64,000 bases of DNA from positions 361,231,829 to 361,295,828 of the forward strand of contig NC_081824.1 of NCBI RefSeq assembly GCF_030867095.1, written 5' to 3'. A program made the position numbers and the translations under genes. This DNA is from Alligator mississippiensis (Eukaryota; Chordata; Crocodylia; Alligatoridae). A model generated the notes under the pieces. It saw only the letters and a program-made list of their open reading frames with translations. It searched no databases and was not told where the DNA came from. Numbering within the stretch: the stretch's first letter is position 1; each line of letters starts with the position of its first letter. Below, in pieces: positions 43,968-55,405 of this stretch.

Positions 43968-44564
43968 TGTTGGCTACAAAGAACCAACCCACGGGATCAT
44001 AATAAATTCTAGTTTATTGGATGGGATGTGAAGTTACCAATAAAATCATAAATGCAAACTTTGTTTTATGGGTGGTACTGGTTACCTTAGCACATACACA
44101 CAGACATACACTCACTCATTCAAACCCATGTAGTATAGTGTGTAGGGGCTACTGTAGTGATTGTGAGAGCACTGGTGTTAGTGTATCTACCTATCCGAGG
44201 CCCTGGAGTCTGCTGTTGATGGTCAGCTTCCTTCAAGGTGATGTCTTCTCTAGAAGGGGGCCGCCTGCTTGTCCTTCTGTCTCAGTAGGTCAGGTGCTGG
44301 ATGAGAGGGCACCACTGAGGGTCACGCTTCACTGCCTTTTATCCATTTCTGGCAGACTTGTGAGATCCCCCAACATCATCTTGGTTACCCAATCCAGAGG
44401 TTGCTGTCCCACATGGGTCTTAAGTAGTACCTGACAGCTGTTAGTCACAGGGGTCGCTGCCTGCTGGTACCTGAAGTTTCGGGAGTCTACCCTTGACTTA
44501 TTGACTTAATGCCTGTATTGTCATGGGTTGTGGGAATAGTCCATAGCGTGAGTGCTCAGGTCCA
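43968..44564 (-). mobile_element. Solo LTR, 597 bp, 5-bp duplication GGAAT
   Basis: + strand reads TGTTGGCTAC ... CAGGTCCA between GGAAT (43963-43967) and GGAAT (44565-44569). On the - strand: TATA box GGATAAAAGG (about 44,337) and AATAAA (about 44,013) in promoter-to-polyA order. Confidence 0.75.
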
Positions 44565-44569
44565 GGAAT

Positions 44570-45190
44570 CAGTTCTTTAGCTTGATTAGTTTAAAATGGG
44601 GTCCCTTTGGCTAAGCTGTTGTCTACTGATGATATCATTCACTCAACAGATTTTATCACTTTACAATTACAATTTCAATGCAGTTTTAACAATGGTCCAG
44701 GGTGTAACTTTATTCTACAGAGAGTACATTCCTTAAGAGTTTAAAAGTATAACATATAAAATACAAAATGCCACAGTAAAGATGAGGCAGATTAAATATG
44801 AAAGTGCACTATGAGAAATACATAACAATGCAATGCGAGGTAGTGAAGATCAAAGGCTACTGGGGACAGTAAGTAAGTTAGGTTAGCATAGGATATATTT
44901 ACAGACTTTGCAGTGGGTATTTTAGTTCGTTTTCTTTAGTGATACTGAGCTTAATTGATATGTAGATGTAGTTTCTAAGTTTCTCCTACAAAATGCCACT
45001 TCAGCTTTTTGGCTTGCTCTGAGTCTTGCCACATCCATACAATGAGAGTGCTAGGTCTCTGCCAATACTGAGAAGGAAAAGAAATGCCCCAAACAGGGGG
45101 AGGGGAGGCTGCAGGCAAGAAGGGGCTTCTCTTATATCTGTGTCCAGAAGGGAAATGTGCAAAGGGGGCTTTCTGCTACAGAGCTTTTCA
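44570..45190 (-). mobile_element. LTR-like block, ends unresolved
   Basis: - strand has a TATAAGAG box (about 45,135) and GAATAAAG (about 44,706) in LTR order, as in the other LTRs here. I could not find its termini or duplication. Confidence 0.4.
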
Positions 45191-45483
45191 TGCACAGCAA
45201 CACACATGCTTCAGTGCAGAACTAGCTGGCAGGCAGTCCCCAGGCTGAAGCACCCTAAGACTTTAGAAGCCTCTCTAAACACATGGAGCCCGGTCTGAGC
45301 TGCCTGGGCTGCTCTGACCAGCCTCCACATGCTGCACATGAATAAACTCCAGAGCAAAATGCTCCAGAGATTTTTGCTCCCGGTGCATGTTTAAATGACA
45401 TGCCCAGCAGCTCTGGAGTTTATTTGTACACGTTAATCACACATGTAGATGCGCCCAGTTAATGCTTAGTAGCTGTGTGTATA

Positions 45484-45605
45484 CCTACATGTCTACATGA
45501 GACATTTACTGAGCAGTTGACTAATTAACTGCATGGTAAACATCTGGCATCTACACATACACCCCTATTATGACACACAAAACTAATAAACTCAACACAA
45601 GTAAA
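45484..45605. mobile_element. Second copy of the left end of the 43.8-kb MITE
   Basis: ATGAGACATTTACTGAGCAG, TTGACTAATTAACTGCATGG and CATCTACACATACACCCC repeat 43,830-43,900 at about 90%. Confidence 0.7.
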
Positions 45606-45675
45606 CGAGTCTATGAATCTATGAATCACACACTGTGTGCAAGTGCCAGAAATGCAAGGGAAAAAATGGCCATTT

Positions 45676-46117
45676 GGACATATAGGCCACATCCAGACAA
45701 GCATGGATGTGTGGTATGTGGCTCTGCAGACCAACCTGTGGTGCCACACACCACACATGTAGGCATTTCTTGTGCTGCTAACGAACACCAAAAACAGTGG
45801 GGTGGTGCACTTGGCAGCAGCAGGCACCACCCAAAACAAGCCTGGCTGACCAGAGCCACACCCTGGCTCCTGGCTAGGTTCTGAGCTACAGGAACACTGT
45901 GGCTGCAGCAACCGGAGGACTCTAGGACTCCAAGTAAGGCTGCTGGGGCCAGCACAGTTGCTGGCCCCAGCCTGTCTTATCCCACCCAGGGTAACCCAAT
46001 GCATGCCAGAGGTCGTGTGGCATGGGCATTCCCTGGGGACAACTAGTGGCGGCACAGGGTGTGCCGCTGCTACTTGTCACTGGGGAAACAAATGTCCATG
46101 CTCATGTGAACATGGCC
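45676..46117. mobile_element. MITE, uninterrupted relative of 16,112-16,745
   Basis: Same order of motifs as the 16-kb copy: GGCTCTGCAGACCAACC, AGGCATTTCTTGTGCTGCTA, CTGGCCCCAGCCT, GGGCATTCCCTGGGGACAAC, and a mirrored end CCATGCTCATGTGAACATGG. Confidence 0.65.
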
Positions 46118-46554
46118 ATAAAGTGAAACAGAATTCTGCTGTGAGTGGCAGTGTTTATCAACTACATATGTGTGAAGTTTTTTTAAATTTCTTGGATTAT
46201 TAATAGAGCTATATTTCATCTTTTTAATTAGGTCAGGTGACAGATGTGCTATCATAATATTTGATGTCAGATAGTGATTTCTGGATGCTTTAAATTCTTT
46301 AGTCCCTTAATTGGGAATGTTGTATTCCCTCTGTGATATTTGATGAGATACCCCTACTTTATTTTAAAGCAGCAGCTGCTTTAGTTCATCAGTAGATTGC
46401 ACTGGGGGATTGCAGCATATAACTTAATAGCTATTCTCTCTCGGGTTTCCAGTGAACTAGTCAGGATAAGAGCCAAAGAATAACATTCTCTACACCTTGT
46501 GCTGCAAGACAAGAACTGTTTAGTCATGTCCACTAAATCATCATAAAATACAAC
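46118..46554. other. Nothing recognised
   Basis: AT-rich, no gene. A short ATTCTCTACACCTTG phrase near 46,490 recalls the 5352/7720 repeat. Confidence 0.4.
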
Positions 46555-46865
46555 AGTCATGGGCGACTGGTGCCTCTTGAGTCGGGGGGGGGTTCCCTGG
46601 TGGCCGATTGCGCTGACCAGGGAGGGGGGTCCCCCCATGGCCAATCTCACTCACGAAAAAGCAGCCGTGCTGCTTCCAGAAGTCCCGCGGCCACTTCCGG
46701 AAATGGCACGGCTGCTTTTGCTGGAGGTCCCGCTCCCTAGCCAGTGCTCACGGGGGGGGCACCGGCACTCCCACCTGCCCATCTCCTGAGCGAAGAGCGC
46801 GGCCTGACAGGGGGTGCACTGGCACTCTCAGGTGGTGCACATGCACCCCCTACATATCACCACTG
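46555..46865. mobile_element. GC-rich DNA element, related to 55,068-55,405
   Basis: Ends GGTGGTGCACATGCACCCCC followed by TACATATCACCAC. The reverse complement opens like the 55-kb element (GGTGGCATGTAGAGGGGGCA). No transposase. Confidence 0.55.
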
Positions 46866-47468
46866 ACAACAGTGAATGTCATATACTGGTATATTTCTAA
46901 TGCTGAAATATCACCAGATGTGCACAGATTGTATAGTGTTTGTCTTCAAACGATTGGGAAAGTAAGAAACAGCATTGCCACTGATTAGAGGAGTAAAGAA
47001 CAACATTACTTTTTTTGTACCAACTATTTAATGTGCTAAGAAGATACGAGAACCTTTAACATTTAACTCTGGGTCCAAAAAAGTGATACCATCCAGTCTT
47101 ATGGTTATTCATACAAGTATTAGTAACTTATCTGCAATGATTATTACTTGTGTTTCTGATTGGAAAATGCTAACTAATCTTTACTTAGGTTAAGTATTGG
47201 TTTAATTAATTACAAAATGCAGGCAAATGCCTCACTTGTGCTCTTAAATTTAATTTAGTATTCATGAAAATCAGAAAATGAAATATTTTATCCATAAAAC
47301 AGGTACAGGATGGACAATTATAATGTCGCCCTCACCACACTCTCCAGACTGCTTTAGTATTCATCCACAGGTGACTAAGGGATATTCATGTCAATTTTAT
47401 TTTGTTCTCTGTCATCTACACCTGTTGGGCCTGGACTTAATTAGTGCCTACTTTCTCAATCAGCGGCT
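46866..47468. other. Nothing recognised
   Basis: AT-rich unique-looking sequence, no gene or transposon ends. Confidence 0.4.
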
Positions 47469-47504
47469 GTCTTATTAGTCCAGTCTCCAATGGACTAATA
47501 AGAC
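47469..47504. repeat. Perfect hairpin, 14-bp arms, 8-base loop
   Basis: GTCTTATTAGTCCA and TGGACTAATAAGAC around GTCTCCAA. Not bacterial-type termination; it lies at the edge of an LTR-like block. Confidence 0.9.
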
Positions 47505-48424
47505 ATGGGGTGGTTTTTGGCCCCAGTCCTGACTAACAAGTTAACCAGAGCATATCTAATCACTGCCCAATTAAAGCGGTGATTAATTTGACTTTAATAA
47601 GGACACTCATACAGGTCTATAAATGAAACAAATTCCACAGTTTATTCAATAGTAAACAATTAAATAAACAATAAACCCCAATCACTAAGTTCAGTTCACA
47701 AACACTAACAATTCTTTTGTGCTATCTATCTAAATCTATATACATATTCTTATAACCTACTTCTTATCTAACAACATAAACTCTACATGTAGGATGAACT
47801 TTATTGTAGAGAAGGGAGAACTTTATTTAACTGGGCTCCAGTCAGTTGGACGTTGTCTGCACCTTGGGCAGCTGCTTTGAGTCTTCACCGGCCACGCCGG
47901 GAAGGAAACCCCTAGGACCAAAGAAAGGAGGGGGAATTGAATGGGTGATACTTACCAGCCAGTGTAGAGGCCTGCTACCTTATGTGCTATGCACACCAGG
48001 AGGGAAGAGATCTGGGGAGCCTTTCTACTCACGTGGAAGACAGAGCATCTCTCAGAGTGAAGACCACTGGAATCCCACAGCAAGTAGGACCGATGCAGTG
48101 AACCTCCATGATCCATACTGTCAGGTGGTCACTCAGTCTCCCTCTCTCTCTCTCACACAGCCTTCCCACCAGCAAGCACCCATGCTTTCATCCTGAACCA
48201 AATGCTCCTCCCTCACTATCCCTCAGACATCCACACACCAGGCAACCCCAGACACACATGCTGTCAATCAAAGATCCTTTTATAGAGGTTGTGTGCCCCA
48301 TCCTCAAAGACTCCGCACACGACCCATAAAAGTTTGCATGGCATCTCATTCTAAGGCCTCTGCAGGTGATTTACCTCATCTTTACCATGGGTGGGTAAGA
48401 CAGAGGTAACTGTGTTTTCTTCCA
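47505..48424 (-). mobile_element. LTR-like block next to the CR1
   Basis: - strand TATA box CTCTATAAAAGGATC (about 48,275) and GAATAAAC (about 47,640) in LTR order. Termini and duplication not resolved; its right edge may have been used by the CR1 insertion. Confidence 0.45.
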
Positions 48425-48591
48425 GGTTGGCTGATCTCCTCCGGTGGGCTTTAAACTAGGCACGTCCGGGGAGGGGGAGGAAGAGGAACAAAGGAGCCAC
48501 AGAACACCAAACCAAGAGCCACCCACAATAACAGCTCAGCCAAGTCAGGCGATGAGCACAAGAAATACCCAGGTAAGAGACAGGTTCCTGG

Positions 48592-49512
48592 ATGATCTGG
48601 GGATTGTGGGGGGAGGCACATACACTCTCAGGAGGCCTTAAATGCCTCTACACTAATGCTTGCAATATGGGGAACAAGCAGGAGGAACTTGCCCTCCTGC
48701 TAGCTAACACAAACCCAGACATAGTGGGGCTCACTGAAATTTGGTGGGATCCAACTCACGACTGGGTGGTAAACATCAAGGGCTATAGGCTGTATAGGCG
48801 GGATAGAAGAGGGAGGAAAAATGGGGATGTGGCGCTCTACGTTAAAGAGCAATACACATCCTCTGCAAACAGCACTGGGTCTGAGGTAGGGCAGACGGAG
48901 GTGCTCTGGGTCAGAATACAAGGGGGTCGGGGGGAAAGGGGCCTAACGGTGGGGGTCTACTATAGGCCACCTAACCAAGGAGAAGAGCTGGACCAGGAAT
49001 TCTCAGGTCAGCTCATGGAAGCAGTTAATTCAAGGGACGTGGTCATCATGGGTAACCCAAACTACCCAGACATCTGCTGGGAAGAGCAGTCAGCCAGGTC
49101 TGACTGCTCATGTAGGTTCCTAGCTGAGTTACAGGACCTCCACCTAACCCAGGAGGTGCACAGTCCCACCAGGAGAAATGCCTTGTTAGACCTGGTCCTG
49201 GCCACAGGCGACGACCTGGTGAGGGGACTGCGGGTGCTCAACCACCTGGGTGATAGCGACCATCGCCTACTGGAATTTACCATCCAGCACAGGGTGACAA
49301 AGGCCTCCAGCAAGGCAGCAGTCCTGGACTTCAGGAGGGCAGATTTCAGTGAGGTAAGGAGACTAGTCGGGGAGGCACTAAGGTTCCGGAGGGGAGGGGA
49401 GTTGGCAGTCCAAGAAGAGTGGTTGTTATTTAAGGAGATAATCCTCCAAGCCCAAAGCGTGACAATCCCCATGCAGATTAAAGGGGGCAAGAGTGCTCAA
49501 AAGCCCCCATAG
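48592..49512 (+). pseudogene. CR1 ORF2 endonuclease domain, one long frame
   Basis: 306-codon frame: KCLYTNACNMGNKQEELALL, TEIWWDPTHDW, GDVALYVKEQY, GVYYRPPN, GDSDHRLLEF intact. The GDFN motif reads GNPN (VIMGNPNYPDICW), so the catalytic Asp is lost. Stop at 49,510, after which the frame goes on to the RT (LAKSIHECLKAKKEAYTQW). Confidence 0.88.
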
Positions 49513-51396
49513 CTCGCTAAAAGCATCCACGAATGCCTCAAAGCCAAAAAGGAGGCATACACCCAATGGAAGGGAGGGGCCATCACCAAGGAGGATTATA
49601 CCTCCTTGGCTCGAGATTGTAGGGGGACTATTAGGAAGGCTACGGCAAAGTTGGAACTGGGACTAACGACCTGGATCAAAGATAACAAGAAGTCCTTTTT
49701 TAAATACATAGGGGGTAAAAAGAAGGTACCAAATAATGTGGGGCCTCTGCAGGACATGCATGGTAATCTGGTGGTAGCACCAGATTACAAAGCTAATCGT
49801 TTTAACAAATTCTTTGCTTCCATTTTTGTGAGCAGGGACAGGGACACTCCCCACACTGGGATTCCAGACGGACCCAGGGGAGGCGCAGCCAGGCCCAGGG
49901 TCAGTGAGGACCTAGTCTGGGAACTTCTGGAGGGATTAGATGTGTTCAAATCAGCAGATCCTGACGATCTCCACCCCAGAGTGCTTAGGGAACTGGCAGA
50001 GGTCATTGCAGGACCCCTGGCATAGATTTACGAGCACTCATGGTGCTCTGGTGAAGTGCCTGACGACTAGAAAAGGGCCAATGTGGTCCCCATTTTCAAA
50101 AAAGGGAGGAAAGAGGATCCAGGCAACTATAGACCCGTTAGTCTTACCTCAGTCCTGGGGAAGCTCTTTGAGAAAATTATCCAGGAGCACATCTGTGATG
50201 GGCCTGCAGGGGAGTTTATGCTTAGGGGCAATCAACATGGGTTCATTAGAGGCAGGTCCTGTCAGACCAACCTGATGGCCTTCTATGACCAAGTCACAAA
50301 AGCCTTGGACGCAGGTGTCGTGGTGGACATAGTCTTCCTGGACTTTAGGAAGGCCTTTGACACTGCCTTTCACCCCATCCTCATTAAAAAATTAGGTGTC
50401 TGTGATGTCAATGACTACACAGTCAGATGGGTTGCAAATTGGCTGAAGGGCCGCACCAGTGGTGGTAGATGGGTCATTTTCAACCTAGAGAGATGTGGGC
50501 AGTGGGGTTCCCCAGGGCTCGGTCCTCAGGCCCGCACTGTTCAATATCTTCATCGGCGATTTGGACGAGGGGGTGAAAAGCACCTTGTTCAAGTTCGCAG
50601 ATGACACTAAGATGTGGGGATAAGTGAGCACGCTAGAAGTGACAGGTCTCGACAGGTTACAGAGGTGGGCAGATGAGAATAGGATGGCTTTCAATACGAA
50701 CAAGTGCAAGGTGTTGCACCTGGGGAGGAAGAACCAGCAGCATACCTATAGGCTGGGGAATTCCCTTGTCATCAGCACAGAGGCAGAAAAGGATCTTGGA
50801 GTCATTATAGACTCCAAGATGAACATGGGCTGCCAATGTGGGAACATGGTCTGCCAATGTGGGAACATGGTCCAGGAAGGCTAACCGCACTTTGTCATGC
50901 ATCCATAGATGCATCACGAGCAGGTCCAAGGAGGTGATCTTCCCCCTCTATTGGTCAGGCCGCAGTTGGAGTACTGCGTCCAGTTCTGGGCACCGCACTT
51001 CAGGAGAGATGTGGACAGCATGGAGAGGGTCCAGAGGAGGGCCACTTGGATGATCAGGAGGCAGCAAGGCAGGCTCTTTGAGGAGAGGCTACGGGACCTA
51101 GACCTGTTCAGCCTCCACAAAAGAAGGCTGAGAGGGGATCTGGTGGCTGCCTATAAACTTGCCAAGGGGGACCAGCAGCAATGGGAGAGTACCTGTTCCC
51201 CCAAGCACTACCACGGGTAACAAGGAACAACGGCCATAAGCTGACTGAGAGTAGATTCATGCTAGACATCAGGAGGCGCTACTTCACTGTCAGGGCGGCT
51301 AGGAGCTGGAACAAACTTCCAAGGGAAATGGTGCTTACCCCTACCCTGGAGGTCTTCAAAAGGAGGCTAGACAGCCACCTAGCTGGGGTCATTTGA
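49513..51396 (+). pseudogene. CR1 ORF2 RT and C-terminal part, several stops
   Basis: Order: FFKYIGGKKKVPNNVGPLQD, KSADPDDLHPRVLRELAEVI, stop at about 50,023, KKGRKEDPGNYRPVSLTSVL, GNQHGFIRGRSCQTNLMAFY, VVVDIVFLDFRKAFD, frameshift in the WG-PQG region (about 50,500), [11 protein letters not shown] with both RT aspartates, stop, then [20 protein letters not shown] and a proper C-terminus (FKRRLDSHLAGVI, TGA at 51,394-51,396). Confidence 0.88.
50831..50872 (+). repeat. 21-bp perfect tandem duplication in the CR1
   Basis: TGCCAATGTGGGAACATGGT-C twice in a row, adding seven in-frame codons (CQCGNMV) to ORF2. Confidence 0.92.
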
Positions 51397-51823
51397 CCCC
51401 AGCATCCTTTCCTGCTCATGGCAGGGGGTCAGACTAGATGATCTGCTTAGGTCCCTTTTGACCCTACCAACTATGAGACTATGAAACTGGTTGACCTACT
51501 TATAGCCATCCATAAGATTATACATCCTTGGCATGACCACAGACCCCATTTTCTCTCTCAGCACACCAAAACCTATTATTAGTATTATTGTTGTTATTAT
51601 TGTTACTAATGAAAAGAACTGTTATTATTGTTATATGCATGGCACACAACTTTCTCAGCTTTGTGCAAAATTCCAAATGAAGGAAGTCCCCATGTAAAAG
51701 TATTAAGTAGCTAGAAAAATATTAAATGTTTAAGGTATGACATGGATGTATGTCTATGCTTGGAACCTGAAATCACCAGTTAGTTGCACATATGGCAATC
51801 TTCACAATGTAACAAGTTCTGGT

Positions 51824-52792
51824 TGTGGCGGGCCAGTAGGGGGGCTCCTGCATTGAGCCGCCCACCCCCCTGCACCCGACCACCTTCTAGGCTCCGAGTG
51901 CCTCCCTTAGGGTGCCTCACGTCTGGCCGACCCCTTCCCTGGAGCACACCCGCTAGCCTGGGGTTCCCGCTGCCACCATCCAAGGCTCTGGACTCAATTC
52001 TGGCTCTGCGCACCTTGGAGAACACAGGCCTGATCGTCCAATAGGTACTAGACCTAATATAAGCGCTTGGGGCACTTCCCCAAGTCAGGGGCTATTTAGG
52101 AAAGTCTCCCTTAGTCCACAGACCTAAGGGGCCTCCTCGGCATAATTTAGACCCAACCCTCAATAAGTCTCCCACACCGGTCACAAAGGAAAACTTTATT
52201 GATTACAGGGGGTAGGGCGGAAACAGGGTAAAAGGTAGAGCAGTATCATAGAAATATTACAGGAATCTCAAAGGAATCCTATAGAGCAAACCAGCATGGC
52301 TGAGGTAGCCATTTAAACACGCATCTGAGTTACTGAAGCTAAATATTTAATCGGATCTTGAGTAGCTTACTCACTCGCATCATCCAGAGGTGGTTGGAGT
52401 TTCCTCTGGAGGCAGGGCACTCTTGGAGCATGCGGTGATGAGGAGAGAGCCAGTTTCAGATTCACCTGGATGACCACATGGCTAATGGCTGCCTTCTTCC
52501 TGGCCTGGGCCCTTAAATAACCTCTCTGACCTCAGCAGCCCGGTCCAATCGAAGCTGCCAATACTGGCCACAAGCCGACCAATCTACAAAGCATCCCTGG
52601 CTACCTGGGCCCGTGCGCAGGGCCGGGCCTTTCCCCCCTGCCCAGGTGACCAGAGCCTCGCCTCCCAGGCACCAGGCTTTTGTCATGCAGACAAGGAGTG
52701 AGATCCCCGCCCTGAGGGATTCAACACCAGCCTTTCAGGCTGGTGGAGACAGATCTCTGGAGAGGGGCACCGACGGTGGCATTTCTGCCACA
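51824..52792 (-). mobile_element. Solo LTR, 969 bp, 5-bp duplication CTGGT
   Basis: TGTGGCGGGCC ... TTTCTGCCACA between CTGGT (51819-51823) and CTGGT (52793-52797). - strand order: TATTTAAGG box (about 52,517), AATAAAG (about 52,197). No internal genes. Confidence 0.85.
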
Positions 52793-52797
52793 CTGGT

Positions 52798-54578
52798 CAC
52801 TAATGATCTGAGCAAGAGTCAAATTAGCGACCTCAAGGTGAAAGGCACTTATTCCATTTACAGTCTATTTCCTTCTATCTCACTCTCCACTCTTTTAAAA
52901 TACCATGAATTTCAACTGGTTTAATTGATTCTAAACACTAAATACACTTATTGAAGCTATCTGGCTCTCTGTTTTCTGCCTCTTTTCAATCATGAATAAT
53001 GGATACTCACTGATACAGATCTTTAATGTTTTGCCAGGCAGCTCTAGAGATGATCCTTTCTTAGAAAGTCGTTTGGATAGGTTGTGGTCAGTCATCCTTA
53101 TGGTATCATTTGCTTCACCTCAGACAAAACGGGCCAAATTCTCATATGATATACATTAGCATTGCAGGAAGTTAAGCTATGTTAGCACCAACTGTAGATC
53201 TGGACCAATATTTGATTTTTTTTCCTGTGACACTAAATTACCTTGGTTGCCCATAATTATGCAGTTTTAAAAGTCCTGAACTAGGCTCTGGATTGCTATC
53301 CATGTTATGGTTCAACTGTGAGGATCCATCTCTAATAGTCTACTTGCTGACTATCCCAATCCATCTTTTCTCAGAAGATGCACAGCTTAAAAAAATAACT
53401 TGTATGCTATAAAGCTTATTAGAAATTCACTTAAACTACTTGGGGAGAAAAATAAGAGAAAAAGACATCATTTAGTGAGATTTGGAAACTCATGCTACTG
53501 TCTTAATCCACATATAGTGAATTACTTTACATATGTATCATTAACCAAATTAAAACCTTTACTAACTTTCCTTTATATTTCCAATATTTCAAATAGGTGA
53601 AATTTAAAATAGGCTGCTCCTTTAACTTTTAGAAAAGCACTCCATCACAGCAACCAGGAAGGAGATCCCTTTCTTGTCATGTGTGTGTGAATGCATCTTA
53701 AATGAAATACAAAAATAACATAAACATGTCTCCTTTCAAACTGAGGCTGCAAGTTGGACTCAACATTTTTTCCCTTTCTAGCCACACAGTGAAGATATTA
53801 CTTCCATCTCTCTCCTAAATATTAGGACATTATTTTATTGTCAGGCTGTAAATCCCTTTTTATTAACTGAAGCAAATGATTTTATAATCCACACTTGCTC
53901 TTTTTGAGACTACAAACAGCAAAACATTCTCAGCAAGACTCCTTAGGGATCTGTTAGTGTGCAAGAGCTTTCATCCAGACAGAGAAAGAAAAAAGCCATG
54001 GAAAAATTGTATCCATGTCATGTTGCTCTTCTGAACTGTGAACAGGATAAAATTCACCTCAGATTGTGTAACATTGGGATAATCCTTGAATAGTGGCAAT
54101 GCTGCTTTCTTTCTCCTTCTCTCAGATAACAAAAGTCATTATGTTATTCCTAGTACATAAACCTAGGGAATGATTATATGCAACGATGAAATGATTATGA
54201 GATATTATCTCCTTTTATCTCTGATTATAAAGGATTCTATCTCCTCAAGTGGAATATAAAATTAGATATCTATACTTTTATAATTTATTGCTAATTAGGT
54301 TATATACCTGTATATCTTTTTACTCTTGATTCCTACATAGTTTCTTGATTATCTACTGTCTAGTGTGTTTGTTGTGTGTTTATTGAAGACATGTTTATTA
54401 GACCCATCCTCACAAGTACTTTATCCTTGTTACTAAAATATTCAGTGACACAATAAGTATCTATCAAATAGGTAACCACTATATAGGTGCCAAACCTGGC
54501 ATACTCTTATACATATATATTAGACAAGCAAGGAATCAGATTTATAAATTGCTGCAAATTTGTTACTACATTTAATAA
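52798..54578. other. AT-rich stretch without recognised feature
   Basis: Unique-looking sequence; no gene, no clear transposon ends. Confidence 0.45.
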
Positions 54579-54635
54579 GTGTGTGTGTGTGTGTGTGTGT
54601 GTGTGTAGGTATACACACACACACACACACATATA
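54579..54635. repeat. (GT)14 followed by (AC)10 microsatellite
   Basis: GT run 54,579-54,606, short GT-rich spacer, AC run about 54,612-54,630 and ATATA. The two runs are self-complementary. Confidence 0.95.
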
Positions 54636-54920
54636 ATGTCAGTACTGTTGTACGATCAGTTCCTGGTAAGATACTAAGCACTGTCAAAACGCTGTGAAAC
54701 TAAAGTGTGCTCAATATCTTGCATGGTAAAGGTATGAATTATATTAGCCAAACTTAAACTGTAAATATTAAGGGTTAGTTAAAAAATGTAGTAATAAAAT
54801 TTAAGTCTGGTTTGTTTTGTTAGTGTGCAGTATACTCAGAAAATCAGCATTAGGGAAATGTTTACCTTTTGGGCAATCAGCAAGCCAAAATTCATGCTTG
54901 CATGTGGCTCAAGCTAAGAA

Positions 54921-55015
54921 GAGATTCACAGGTTCACAGAAGTTTACAGCTGAGAGGGACCTTGTGAGCTCATTGAGTCTAGCCCCTCTGTTCTGGGGAG
55001 GAAAGACTGAGTTGC
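54921..55015 (-). mobile_element. CR1-type LINE 3' tail, antisense
   Basis: TCACAGAAGTTTACAGCTGA, GAGGGACCTTGTGAGCTCAT, TGAGTCTAGCCCC is the reverse of the CR1 3' UTR end. Confidence 0.65.
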
Positions 55016-55067
55016 CACGAAATCCCCCTGAAGTCTTCTCTTTCTGGGCTGAACAGTCCCATATCTG

Positions 55068-55405
55068 TTAACATAGGTGGCATGTAGAGGGGGCATGTGC
55101 CCCTCTAAGATTGATTGACGCTGCTGCAAGCATCTGCAGGCAGTCACCGCTCACCGCCCCCCCCGCCCTCGCTGCCAACACCTCCATGGCCCCCAGCAGG
55201 CAGTCCCCACTCGGCCTGCCCTCACCACCGATGTCACCGCAGCCACCTTTGAGCAGTCCCTGCTTGGCCCACCCTTGCCGCCAACTTCACCATGGCTGCC
55301 TGCAGGTGGTGCTCACTCACCGTCACCACCTCCCCACTGCTGACATCCCCGCCAGCACCTGCAGGCAGTCGCAGCCTCAGGAGGCAAAAGTCATTCATGT
55401 CTATT
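55068..55405. mobile_element. GC-rich DNA element, relative of 46,555-46,865
   Basis: Starts TAGGTGGCATGTAGAGGGGG and CATGTGCCCCTCTAAG; the interior has repeated CACCGCC / CAGGCAGTC units. Right end near AGTCATTCATGTCTATTAAT. Confidence 0.5.

Larger units (their letters stand above)
43811..45462. mobile_element. MITE split by LTR insertions
   Basis: Left part GCATGTCTACACAAGATGTT...CAGTAAACATCTCAGCATCT...TACTTGTAAATACAAGTAC matches 6972-7160. Right end CACATGTAGATGCGCCCA at 45,442-45,459. A solo LTR and a further LTR-like block lie between. Confidence 0.55.
48425..51487 (+). mobile_element. CR1 LINE, near-complete ORF2, inactive
   Basis: Begins upstream of the endonuclease (CTGATCTCCTCCGGTGGGC) and runs to the CR1 tail ACTATGAGACTATGAAAC. 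About 3.06 kb covers ORF2 and the 3' UTR. ORF1 and the promoter are absent. Confidence 0.9.

Noticed and set aside
45525-46055. 176-codon frame on the - strand
   Set aside because: Spans two MITE pieces and the gap between them; no family resemblance.
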